DNA of 64,000 nt from Flavobacterium gelidicaeli. GTDB taxonomy: Bacteria > Bacteroidota > Bacteroidia > Flavobacteriales > Flavobacteriaceae. Location of the stretch: the NCBI RefSeq assembly GCF_013294005.1, contig NZ_JABSNK010000002.1:1-64000 (forward strand). The letters are read 5' to 3'. Each line of letters opens with the position of its first letter. The stretch's first letter is position 1. The position numbers and the translations under genes are program-made. Below, piece by piece: positions 7,182 through 14,837 of this stretch. The notes beneath the pieces are model-generated. The model saw only the letters and a list, made by a program, of their open reading frames with translations, ran no database searches and had not been told where the DNA came from.

Positions 7182-8783
7182 ATGACACAAACAACAACTA
7201 CAATCGAAAAAACACTGCAAATTAAAACAGATTGCAATCAAACATTCTCAGAAATACTTACCGAAGACGCAATAGCGTTTCTTACCTCCTTACACGATCG
7301 TTTTAATAAAAAAAGAATTGCATTGCTTGAAGAACGCAAAAAACAGCAACTATTATTTGATGCTGGTAGTTTACCTACTTTCCCTCCAGAAACTAAAAAC
7401 ATTCGTGACAATGAGTGGTTAGCCGCTCCCACACCTGATGACTTGCTTGATCGTAGAGTAGAAATCACAGGGCCCGTTGATAGAAAAATGGTGATAAATG
7501 CCTTGAATAGTGGCGCTAGAACTTTTATGGCTGATTTTGAAGACAGCACTGCGCCTACCTGGATCAATGTAATGCAAGGCCAACAAAACTTAATGGATGC
7601 AGTTAACAAAACCATTATTCTTGAGGATAAAGCAAAAAACAAAAGATACCAACTCAATAATAAGACTGCTGTTTTACTGGTTCGTCCAAGAGGTTTGCAT
7701 TTACAAGAAAAACATATTTTAGTTGAAGATCAAGAAACTTCAGGATCACTAGTTGATTTTGGATTATATGCTTTTCATAATTTTAAAGAATTATTAAAAA
7801 ACGGAACTGCGCCTTATTTTTATATTCCAAAATTAGAACATTACCTAGAAGCACGCTGGTGGAATGAAGTAATTGACTATACCGAGGATTATCTTGGTAT
7901 GCAAAGAGGCACGATAAAAGTGACCGTTTTAGTCGAAACGATTACTGCGAGTTTTCAATTAGACGAAATTATTTTTGAACTTAAAGAACATATCGTAGGA
8001 TTGAACTGCGGCCGTTGGGATTATATTTTTTCTTACATCAAAAAATTCAGAAATAATCCCGCTTTTATAGTTCCAAATAGAGACCAAGTAAGCATGACAT
8101 CCCCTTTTATGAATGCGTATTCGCAATTGGTTATTCAGCGTTGCCACAAAAGAAATATTCACGCAATAGGTGGAATGGCAGCGCAGATTCCGATAAAAAA
8201 TAATCTCGAAGCTAACACAATTGCCTTTAATAAAGTCATTGCTGACAAGGAAAGAGAAGTACGCAACGGCCATGACGGAACTTGGGTCGCACATCCTGAC
8301 TTGATTCCGCTTGCCATGAAAGTTTTCGATAGAGAAATGCCAACCAAGAATCAGATTCATATTAAAAGAGCCGATCTAAACATTTCCGAAAGCGACTTAC
8401 TTGAAGTACCCAAAGGAACCATTACTGAAGAAGGCGTTCGTAAAAATATTAATGTTTCTATTTTATATATTGCCTCATGGCTTCATGGACAAGGAGCTGC
8501 TGCAATTCATCATCTAATGGAAGATGCCGCTACAGCAGAAATTTCGAGATCGCAATTATGGCAGTGGTTGCAAAACGGAGTTACATTGGATAATAATAAA
8601 AAATTAACTAACAGTTACTACCACCGTTTAGCTATGGAAGAATATGAAAAAATAAAAAAATTAGTTGGAGAAGACAACCATCAAGATGGCGAATACAAAC
8701 TAGCCGAACAATTGCTAGATGTACTGGTTGTAAATCCAAAATTTATTGAATTCTTAACCATACCAGGATACAAATACCTTTAA
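7182..8783 (+). CDS. aceB: Malate synthase A
   Basis: Condenses glyoxylate with acetyl-CoA to malate in the glyoxylate shunt, allowing growth on acetate or fatty acids. The family signature is present (KEHIVGLNCGRWDYIF), as are the RPRGLHLQEKH and MTSPFMNAYSQLVIQRCHKR segments and the conserved IGGMAAQIPIK. The length of about 533 aa is normal for the A isoform. An in-frame GTG at 7164 would add six residues; I prefer ATG 7182 because the likely transcription start falls between them. The divergent RamB/ScfR-like regulator is the obvious candidate controller. No isocitrate lyase gene follows, although aceA is often adjacent. Confidence 0.96.
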   Translation: MTQTTTTIEKTLQIKTDCNQTFSEILTEDAIAFLTSLHDRFNKKRIALLEERKKQQLLFDAGSLPTFPPETKNIRDNEWLAAPTPDDLLDRRVEITGPVDRKMVINALNSGARTFMADFEDSTAPTWINVMQGQQNLMDAVNKTIILEDKAKNKRYQLNNKTAVLLVRPRGLHLQEKHILVEDQETSGSLVDFGLYAFHNFKELLKNGTAPYFYIPKLEHYLEARWWNEVIDYTEDYLGMQRGTIKVTVLVETITASFQLDEIIFELKEHIVGLNCGRWDYIFSYIKKFRNNPAFIVPNRDQVSMTSPFMNAYSQLVIQRCHKRNIHAIGGMAAQIPIKNNLEANTIAFNKVIADKEREVRNGHDGTWVAHPDLIPLAMKVFDREMPTKNQIHIKRADLNISESDLLEVPKGTITEEGVRKNINVSILYIASWLHGQGAAAIHHLMEDAATAEISRSQLWQWLQNGVTLDNNKKLTNSYYHRLAMEEYEKIKKLVGEDNHQDGEYKLAEQLLDVLVVNPKFIEFLTIPGYKYL

Positions 8784-8855
8784 GTTCTAAAGAGAATAAT
8801 CAAATAAAAACTCAAAAACAACCGTTAAAACAATACTACCTTTACTAATTCAATT

Positions 8856-8897
8856 GCGCACTGGTTTGAAAGATTCTTTTAAGCCAATGCGCTTTTT
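8856..8897 (+). terminator. Terminator after aceB
   Basis: GCGCACTGGTTT pairs with AAGCCAATGCGC with two positions of mismatch or wobble, followed by a T run (CTTTTTATTGTTTTTT). It lies about 75 nt past the aceB stop. Confidence 0.65.
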
Positions 8898-8951
8898 ATT
8901 GTTTTTTATATAAAATTATGCAATTCGTCATTAGAAACAATTTAATCTTAG

Positions 8952-8959
8952 TATTTTTG
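8952..8959 (+). promoter_or_regulatory. -7 box of the M24 aminopeptidase gene
   Basis: TATTTTTG matches TAnnTTTG and lies 29 nt before the ATG. I see no convincing -33 TTTG at the usual distance. Confidence 0.5.
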
Positions 8960-8987
8960 AGTAAACAAAAGTAAAAACTACATTACT

Positions 8988-10280
8988 ATGAAATACCATC
9001 AAATTGAGCGTAACTTATTTATAAAAAATCGCGCCAAATTCATGGCTGAAATGAAGCCTAAAAGCGTTGCCATTTTCAACTCTAATGATATTTATCCTAT
9101 AAGTGCTGATAGCAGCATGCCGTTTGAACAACACCGCGATATTTTTTATCTATCTGGCGTTGATCAAGAAGAAAGTATCCTTTTACTTTTTCCTGATGCT
9201 CCTTATGAAGAGCAAAGAGAGATTTTGTTTTTAAAAGAAACGAACGATCACATTGCTGTTTGGGAAGGTGAAAAACTAACTAAAGAACGTGCTCTGGCAG
9301 TAACTGGAATAAAAAATGTGCATTGGTTACAGGATTTTGATAAAATCCTGAACGAGATGATGACCTATGCTGACACCATGTACATTAATACCAACGAACA
9401 TTATCGTGCAGCTGTGGAAACAGAAACTCGTGAGGCTCGTTTTGTAAAAAAATGGAAAGAAAAATACCCAGCACACGCTGTCGCAAAAAGCAACCCTATC
9501 TTACAACGCATTCGCTCGATCAAAGAAAGTGAAGAGATTGACTTGATTCAGCAAGCTTGTAACATTACCGAAAAAGGGTTTAGAAGAATTCTTTCTTTCG
9601 TAAAACCTAATGTAATGGAATACGAAATCGAAGCTGAATTTATTCACGAATTCATTCGTAACCGTTCTAAGGGTTTCGCTTACACTCCTATCATTGGTTC
9701 AGGAAACAGCGCTAATGTGTTGCATTATATTGAAAACAACCAACAATGCAAAGCGGGTGATTTAATTTTAATGGATGTAGGTGCTGAATATGCTAATTAT
9801 TCTAGTGATATGACGCGTACAATTCCTGTTTCTGGTAAATTCTCTGACCGACAAAAAGCAGTTTACAATGCGGTTTTGAAAGTGAAAAATGAAGCTACAA
9901 AAATGCTTGTTCCTGGAACTTTATGGAAACAATACCATATTGAAGTAGGTAAACTAATGACATCAGAGTTGCTAGGTCTAGGATTAATCGATAAAGCCGA
10001 TGTGCAAAACGAAAATCCAGAATGGCCAGCGTACAAAAAATACTTCATGCACGGAACATCACACCACATGGGTCTAGACACACACGATTACGGATTACTA
10101 ATAGAGCCAATGCAAGCCAATATGGTTTTTACAGTTGAGCCTGGAATTTACATTCCTGCTGAAGGTTTTGGAATCCGTCTTGAAGACGATGTTGTGATCC
10201 AAGAAAAAGGAGAACCTTCTAACTTAATGCGCAATATCCCAATTGAAGTAGACGAGATTGAAAGTCTGATGCAGTCTTAA
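8988..10280 (+). CDS. Xaa-Pro aminopeptidase (M24B, PepP-like)
   Basis: Cytosolic metallopeptidase that removes the N-terminal residue before proline. The first about 140 residues are the aminopeptidase P N-terminal domain; the rest is the pita-bread M24 domain. The five metal ligands are visible: the two Asp in LMDVGAEYANYSSDMTRT, His in KKYFMHGTSHHMGLDTHD, Glu in VFTVEPGIYIP and Glu in FGIRLEDDV. At 430 aa it matches bacterial PepP. A -7 box lies 29 nt upstream and the ferredoxin-like gene follows 17 nt after the stop, so the two may be co-transcribed. Confidence 0.93.
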   Translation: MKYHQIERNLFIKNRAKFMAEMKPKSVAIFNSNDIYPISADSSMPFEQHRDIFYLSGVDQEESILLLFPDAPYEEQREILFLKETNDHIAVWEGEKLTKERALAVTGIKNVHWLQDFDKILNEMMTYADTMYINTNEHYRAAVETETREARFVKKWKEKYPAHAVAKSNPILQRIRSIKESEEIDLIQQACNITEKGFRRILSFVKPNVMEYEIEAEFIHEFIRNRSKGFAYTPIIGSGNSANVLHYIENNQQCKAGDLILMDVGAEYANYSSDMTRTIPVSGKFSDRQKAVYNAVLKVKNEATKMLVPGTLWKQYHIEVGKLMTSELLGLGLIDKADVQNENPEWPAYKKYFMHGTSHHMGLDTHDYGLLIEPMQANMVFTVEPGIYIPAEGFGIRLEDDVVIQEKGEPSNLMRNIPIEVDEIESLMQS

Positions 10281-10297
10281 TATAAAATTGTATCATT

Positions 10298-10546
10298 ATG
10301 AGTAAGATAACATTTCCCAACAGAGCCATTTTCATGTGTAACGGAAGCAAATGTGGCAAACACAAGGAAATCAAAAAATACATCAAGCAGATTAACAAAG
10401 AAAATGACACTACAGAAAAGATTGAAATCTTTAAAATGGAATGTTCTGATCGTTGTAAAAGTGCTCCAATAGTCTATTATCAGCCAGAAAATGTTTGGTT
10501 AGAAAAAGCAGATGTTGAAATGTGCAAAAAATTAATTGAGAAATAA
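10298..10546 (+). CDS. Thioredoxin-like [2Fe-2S] ferredoxin domain protein
   Basis: Small 82-aa protein of the thioredoxin-like ferredoxin family, related to the NuoE C-terminal domain. The four cluster ligands are Cys14 and Cys19 (FMCNGSKCGKH) and Cys49 and Cys53 (MECSDRCKSAP), with the loop after the second pair (APIVYYQPENVW) typical of the family. It probably binds a [2Fe-2S] cluster and carries electrons in the cytosol; its partner is not evident. It follows the M24 peptidase gene by 17 nt and is followed by a strong bidirectional terminator shared with ferritin. Confidence 0.88.
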   Translation: MSKITFPNRAIFMCNGSKCGKHKEIKKYIKQINKENDTTEKIEIFKMECSDRCKSAPIVYYQPENVWLEKADVEMCKKLIEK

Positions 10547-10554
10547 CGGTACAA

Positions 10555-10596
10555 AAAAAATGCCCTTACTGCTTTGAAACAGTAAGGGCATTTTTA
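10555..10596. terminator. Bidirectional terminator between ferredoxin and ferritin genes
   Basis: A perfect 11-bp stem, TGCCCTTACTG with CAGTAAGGGCA, encloses an 8-nt loop and is flanked by an A run on the left and a T run on the right. It serves both converging genes. Confidence 0.9.
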
Positions 10597-10614
10597 TTAT
10601 CGTCTTGAATTTAT

Positions 10615-11142
10615 TTATTCAACCGAACCTATTTTTGCAATTTGAACATCAAGTTCAAACTTTCCAGTGGCACTGTCTTCGTCAATTAATTCAAAAAGCT
10701 CTAGCGCTCTTCTTGCATGTTTTTCTTCTTCACGTTGCTCAACAACATACCACATCATAAACTCTTCTGTAGCATAATCATTCTCCAATCTACACTTTGC
10801 AATTACCTTATTGATTGCATTTGTAACCGCAATTTCATTGTCAAGAGCAATTTCAAATACTGATTTAAATGAAGCAAATTCTTGTTGCACTTCAGCAACA
10901 GTAGGTGTAATCGCAATACCACCAGCTTCCGTAATGTACTTAAAAATCTTAAGGAAATGTGCTCTTTCTTCCTCAGATTGTTTGTACATATAATCCGCTG
11001 TGTTCGCAAATCCATTTCTATCCAACCAGGAAGCCATGGCCAAATATTTATTAGAAGCGTCACTTTCTATCTTAGACTGTAAATTTAATATCGTTTCTAT
11101 ACCTTCTTGCAAAGACGAGTTTGTTCTCAATAAATCTTTCAT
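10615..11142 (-). CDS. Ferritin (non-haem, FtnA-type)
   Basis: Cytosolic iron-storage protein that oxidises Fe(II) and stores it in a 24-subunit shell. The four-helix ferritin fold carries ferroxidase-site residues in QSEEERAHFLKIF and VEQREEEKHARRALELF plus the conserved Glu/Tyr of the first helix. I chose the ATG at 11142 (protein MKDLLRTNSS, 175 aa): it has an AAGAAGGA ribosome site just upstream, and the extra 14 residues of an earlier in-frame start (11184) are hydrophobic and unlike ferritin. It converges on the ferredoxin gene across a shared terminator. Confidence 0.93.
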   Translation of the reverse strand: MKDLLRTNSSLQEGIETILNLQSKIESDASNKYLAMASWLDRNGFANTADYMYKQSEEERAHFLKIFKYITEAGGIAITPTVAEVQQEFASFKSVFEIALDNEIAVTNAINKVIAKCRLENDYATEEFMMWYVVEQREEEKHARRALELFELIDEDSATGKFELDVQIAKIGSVE

Positions 11143-11229
11143 AATTTCCTTCTTTAAAAGTAAAATTACAAAAAAATTATCCAAGAAGAGAACCTACAAT
11201 TCTCTTTGTATTTATTCTAAATTAATAGA

Positions 11230-11586
11230 TTAGGCTACTTCTACGCTTAAAACCGAATTAAGCATCGAATACAAATTAAGTGTGAATTTGGTTCCATTTA
11301 ATAATTCTCTGAGTTGAACTATTTCACAAATGGTAAGATTTCGAGAAAAATTTCTTTTAGTAGTTTCAATCAACTGCGCATCTGATTGATCAGACAGATC
11401 ATAAAGCATCTCCAAAATCAAGACACTATTCACCTTTCTCTGAAAAATTAAAAAATCACGCACCTTGTAGCTAGAAGTAGTACCTACAAAGTGAATGACG
11501 ATACTATTTGTTAGGTCGCATTGATAGCTATAACCGTTTGCCGTTTCAAATAATACGTTATTCTTCAATTGATTAAACTCTGACAT
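11230..11586 (-). CDS. Conserved hypothetical protein, 118 aa
   Basis: A small soluble protein I cannot assign with certainty. The N-terminal half looks strand-rich (NVLFETANGYSYQCDLTNSI) and the C-terminal half helical. It may belong to the group of short Bacteroidota proteins annotated as DUF6686, but the match is only a resemblance. It lies upstream of ferritin on the same strand with a gap of about 87 nt to the chosen ferritin start. A family B repeat lies upstream, in the same orientation, about 118 nt from its start. Confidence 0.6.
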   Translation of the reverse strand: MSEFNQLKNNVLFETANGYSYQCDLTNSIVIHFVGTTSSYKVRDFLIFQRKVNSVLILEMLYDLSDQSDAQLIETTKRNFSRNLTICEIVQLRELLNGTKFTLNLYSMLNSVLSVEVA

Positions 11587-11703
11587 TACATTAAAATTTT
11601 ATAACGCAGCAAATTTAAATAAATAAAACCAAAACATCAATTATAATTAAGACTAATTTTAAATAAGAACGTTTTTTAACTATTTTTGATTTTTCGGGTA
11701 TTC

Positions 11704-11813
11704 TTTTTTGGAGCACATCGACTCCTTTTTACAATTACGACTCGTCCTGCTGTACGTTATATCTCTTGTACCGCTATCGCTTTACAAGAGGATGCCACTT
11801 CCATCAGGGCTAC
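11704..11813 (-). repeat. Hairpin-centred intergenic repeat, family B, copy 1
   Basis: On the minus strand it begins AGCCCTGATGGAAGTGGCAT, continues with CCT, a hairpin (TACAAGAG-type arms at 11763-11770 and 11783-11790), AGATATAACGTACAGCAGGA, and ends with GCTCCAAAAAA. The same order of blocks occurs at 12838-12948 and 24551-24630. The 333-nt gap 11587-11919 holds this element; I see no gene in the rest. Confidence 0.75.
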
Positions 11814-11919
11814 CAACAACAAATGCTTTTCATAAGTTGGATTCAAAATCAAATGCGAAAATTAATGTAACATTTAGCCTTAAACATCAACTAACTAGTT
11901 CAATCAAAAAACAAAAATC

Positions 11920-12720
11920 ATGCAAGCACACGAAATAGATTACGAAATTTTTGGGGAAGAAATGCAATACGTCGAAATCGAATTAGATCCACAAGAAATT
12001 GTAATTGCTGAAGCAGGAAGTTTCATGATGATGGACAATAACATCCAGATGGAAACCATTTTTGGAGATGGATCAAAACAACAATCTGGAATTTTTGATA
12101 AACTACTAAGCGCTGGTAAAAGAGTCTTAACAGGCGAAAGTATGTTCATGACTGCCTTTATCAATCAGCATCACAGTAAAAGAAAAGTATCGTTTGCTTC
12201 TCCTTATCCTGGAAAAATCCTTCCTATTGACTTAACCCAATTCCAAGGGAAATTCATCTGTCAAAAAAGCTCTTTTTTATGCGCCGCAAAAGGCGTTGCT
12301 GTTGGAATCGAATTTTCTAAAAAATTAGGCCGTGGTCTTTTTGGTGGTGAAGGTTTCATCATGCAAAAAATTGAAGGAGACGGAATGGCATTTGTACATT
12401 CTGGAGGAACTATGGCTAAAAAAGAATTAAAAGCTGGAGAGATTTTAAAAGTAGATACGGGTTGCATCATCGGTTTCACTAAAGATGTTGATTATGATAT
12501 CGAGTTCATTGGCGGAATCAAAAACTCCATTTTTGGAGGCGAAGGATTGTTCTACGCCACGCTTCGTGGTCCTGGAACCGTTTATGTACAATCTTTACCA
12601 TTCAGTCGCCTTGCCGATAGAATCATCGCATCAGCACCCAAAGCGGGTGGAGAAAGCCGTGGCGAAGGCAGTTTATTAGGTGGATTAGGGAATTTATTAG
12701 ACGGAGATAATCGTTTTTAA
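11920..12720 (+). CDS. AIM24/TIGR00266 family protein
   Basis: A 266-aa soluble protein of the AIM24 (TIGR00266) family, a beta-sandwich, jelly-roll-like fold with repeated glycine-rich turns. Recognisable segments are [20 protein letters not shown] near residue 30, [30 protein letters not shown], and [20 protein letters not shown]. The C-terminal tail is rich in Gly and Ser ([18 protein letters not shown]). The biochemical function of the bacterial family is not established; the yeast namesake is mitochondrial. It is preceded by one family B repeat and followed by another; otherwise it appears to be a single-gene unit. Confidence 0.87.
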   Translation: MQAHEIDYEIFGEEMQYVEIELDPQEIVIAEAGSFMMMDNNIQMETIFGDGSKQQSGIFDKLLSAGKRVLTGESMFMTAFINQHHSKRKVSFASPYPGKILPIDLTQFQGKFICQKSSFLCAAKGVAVGIEFSKKLGRGLFGGEGFIMQKIEGDGMAFVHSGGTMAKKELKAGEILKVDTGCIIGFTKDVDYDIEFIGGIKNSIFGGEGLFYATLRGPGTVYVQSLPFSRLADRIIASAPKAGGESRGEGSLLGGLGNLLDGDNRF

Positions 12721-12837
12721 TATTTAATAATCCTGAAAGATTTTAAGAATCAGGCTCAGCATCTACAAACGGCTTTCAGAATTGGAGGTCGTTTTTTATT
12801 TTTAAAAAAAGTTGATAGAAATTAATAAATTTGAGGT

Positions 12838-12948
12838 CTAGCCACGATTGCAGCGGCATCCTTTTATCCCGATACTTATCGGGATAAAAGATAGAGCGGA
12901 AAGCGGGACAAATCATGAAATATACGGCGAGCCTATGCTCCTAAAAAA
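12838..12948 (+). repeat. Hairpin-centred intergenic repeat, family B, copy 2
   Basis: Starts CTAGCCACGATTGCAGCGGC, then ATCCTTTT leading into a perfect 14-bp hairpin at 12861-12890 (CTTTTATCCCGATA with TATCGGGATAAAAG), then ATAGAGCGGAAAGCGGGA and ends GCTCCTAAAAAAA. It lies in the same orientation as, and just upstream of, the alpha/beta hydrolase promoter. Confidence 0.8.
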
Positions 12949-12959
12949 ATAAATAGTGC

Positions 12960-12967
12960 TACTTTTG
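12960..12967 (+). promoter_or_regulatory. -7 box of the alpha/beta hydrolase gene
   Basis: TACTTTTG is an exact TAnnTTTG match. The predicted transcription start near 12974 lies only about 5 nt before the TTG start codon at 12979, so the mRNA would be nearly leaderless. No clear -33 TTG is visible. Confidence 0.55.
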
Positions 12968-12978
12968 TACTCTAAAAT

Positions 12979-13767
12979 TTGGATTTGAACACTACACAAT
13001 TTAAAAACACAAGTATTGCCTATACTGATACTGGCAAAGGAACGGCAATTGTGCTACTACATGGTTTTCTTGAAAATCAACAAATGTGGGATTCCTATAT
13101 CGTTCCTTTTACAAAAAAATACAGAGTCATAACCATCGATTTGTTAGGCCATGGTGCAACCGAATGTTTGGGCTATGTACACAGTATGGAGGACAATGCT
13201 GATGCTGTTCATGCGGTTTTATCTGAATTACGCATTCGGAAAGCTATTTTTATTGGACATTCTATGGGCGGTTATGTAGCGCTAGCTTTCGCGGAGTTGT
13301 ATCCTGATTTTATAAAAGGTCTTGTTTTATTAAATTCTACCGCAAACGCAGATAGTGAAGAACGCAAAATCAATCGAGATCGCGCGATCAAAGCAGTTAA
13401 GCAAAGCTATGTTGGTTTTGTAAGCTTGGCTATTGGTAATTTATTCAGTGAAAACAACCGAGAAAGATTGCGTACCGAAATTGAAAATGTAAAAACTGCA
13501 GCTTTAAAAACGCCCCTACAAGCCATTGTTGCTTCTCTGGAAGGAATGAAAATAAGAGTGGACCGCGAAGTTTTACTTCACCAGACAACGTATCCAAAAA
13601 TGCTTATTCTTGGCGAAAAAGATCCTGTTTTAAATTATCAAGAAACAAAAAAACAAATTATAAATACAAATGTTGAATTGGTTACTTTTCCTGACGGACA
13701 CATGTCATATATCGAAAATCAAGAGGCACTAACTACCATTTTATTAGACTTTTTCAAGAAAATTTAA
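12979..13767 (+). CDS. Alpha/beta hydrolase
   Basis: A 262-aa cytosolic hydrolase of the alpha/beta fold. The oxyanion-hole segment HGFLENQQMW, the nucleophile elbow GHSMGGYVALAF, the acid LGEKDPVL and the base His in FPDGHMSYIE form a complete Ser-Asp-His triad. The substrate is not predictable; MenH-like or esterase relatives share this layout. Translation appears to start at TTG (12979 or 12985), as no ATG is near the conserved N-terminus. The gene overlaps the converging ABC ATPase gene by 4 nt at the 3' end, so there is no room for a dedicated terminator. Confidence 0.88.
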   Translation: MDLNTTQFKNTSIAYTDTGKGTAIVLLHGFLENQQMWDSYIVPFTKKYRVITIDLLGHGATECLGYVHSMEDNADAVHAVLSELRIRKAIFIGHSMGGYVALAFAELYPDFIKGLVLLNSTANADSEERKINRDRAIKAVKQSYVGFVSLAIGNLFSENNRERLRTEIENVKTAALKTPLQAIVASLEGMKIRVDREVLLHQTTYPKMLILGEKDPVLNYQETKKQIINTNVELVTFPDGHMSYIENQEALTTILLDFFKKI

Positions 13768-14435
13768 AGAGCTCCTTCTCTCAAATAGCCCATTTCAATC
13801 AATTCCTTTTTAGTGGTTAAATGGTGCGCTTTCCCTTCTTTCATTAGTATTAACTTAGTTGCAATCGCAATTACGATTTCATAATTATGATCGGTAATTA
13901 TAATTCCTTTTTGTTTTGCATGCCGTTGTAATAACAGATTGACTTTCTCAACTGCTATTGGAGAAAGCCCATTGTAAGGCTCGTCTAAAAGCACAAATTT
14001 AGAAGCGTTACACAAAACCAACTTGATTTCAAGATACCGTAATTCTCCTCCTGATAAATGACTGATTTTTTTTGTTCGTATAGCTTGGATGGATTCGTCT
14101 TCATAAAACGCTTCGATTTTATTATTGCCTAATGACAACGAAATAGCTTTAGCAACCGATAACTGATTTGGTATAAAATTATCCTGGGACAAATAACTTA
14201 TTTCTTGAAACAATTCACTAGTTTTACTTTTTACGACATTATCAACTCGCACAAATTTGAAATCGGCTTTTTCAATACCAAAAATAATTTTCAACAAAGT
14301 CGACTTCCCTGAACCATTGCGACCCAACAAACCTATTATATCATTTGTTTCACACTTTATATACACATCTGAAAGAATCGATTTATTATCAAAACTTTTC
14401 TGTACACTATCGATTTCTAGTATGTGTTTTTTCAA
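13764..14435 (-). CDS. ABC transporter ATP-binding protein
   Basis: A 223-aa ATPase of an ABC system, close in style to LptB/LivF-like subunits. Walker A is LLGRNGSGKSTLLKI, the Q-loop is near ISYLSQDNF, the signature is LSGGELRYLEIKL (GGE in place of the more common GGQ), Walker B is FVLLDEPYNGLS and the switch His is in IIITDHNYE. It overlaps the start of the converging hydrolase 3' end and overlaps by 4 nt the upstream small membrane protein gene, so these two probably form a translationally coupled pair. What is transported is unknown. Confidence 0.9.
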   Translation of the reverse strand: MKKHILEIDSVQKSFDNKSILSDVYIKCETNDIIGLLGRNGSGKSTLLKIIFGIEKADFKFVRVDNVVKSKTSELFQEISYLSQDNFIPNQLSVAKAISLSLGNNKIEAFYEDESIQAIRTKKISHLSGGELRYLEIKLVLCNASKFVLLDEPYNGLSPIAVEKVNLLLQRHAKQKGIIITDHNYEIVIAIATKLILMKEGKAHHLTTKKELIEMGYLREGAL

Positions 14436-14659
14436 AATAGTTTGCTGATGAAATTAAATAGAAGACTTATAAAAACAAGTGCCACAAAATTGAAACACCA
14501 AGCATACAACCACAACTCAATTTTAGAAATGTTGTTATTGTAGTAAAATAAATATTCGTTTTTAGCTTTAATTTCTTTGGTTAATAAACTTATACCAAAA
14601 CCCACCGTTAAGAACGTGTACTTAAAAGCAAAAAAACCTAAAAAAAGAACAGGTAACAC
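14432..14659 (-). CDS. Small membrane protein, partner of the ABC ATPase (start uncertain)
   Basis: From a GTG at 14659 this gives 75 aa with two hydrophobic segments (LPVLFLGFFAFKYTFLTVGF and the C-terminal ALVFISLLFNFISKLF). The same frame stays open about 110 nt further upstream and would encode a sensible N-terminal extension (FSLHKIINIKKALNIFEFFK then STLVINLAF), adding hydrophobic sequence, but that stretch contains no ATG, GTG or TTG. Either translation starts at the GTG, or at a non-standard codon, or the start was lost. The 4-nt overlap with the ATPase gene argues that it is real and coupled. I do not recognise a family. Confidence 0.6.
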   Translation of the reverse strand: MLPVLFLGFFAFKYTFLTVGFGISLLTKEIKAKNEYLFYYNNNISKIELWLYAWCFNFVALVFISLLFNFISKLF

Positions 14660-14837
14660 GCAAAAAGCTAAATTAATAACTAAGGTGCTTTTAAAGAATT
14701 CGAATATGTTAAGCGCTTTTTTGATGTTTATTATTTTATGTAAAGAAAATAAATTCTCACAATTAAAACACTAAAACCATGTTAATTAAAACCTTGCACA
14801 GCTGTCAAACTTATTTTGCACAATTAGCCGTTAAAAA

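Noticed and set aside
11143..11184. Upstream ATG for ferritin
   Set aside because: It adds hydrophobic residues not found in ferritins and lacks the good ribosome site seen before ATG 11142.
11708..11938. Possible plus-strand protein of 76 aa
   Set aside because: It reads through the family B repeat and overlaps the AIM24-family gene start; no RBS or protein-like pattern.
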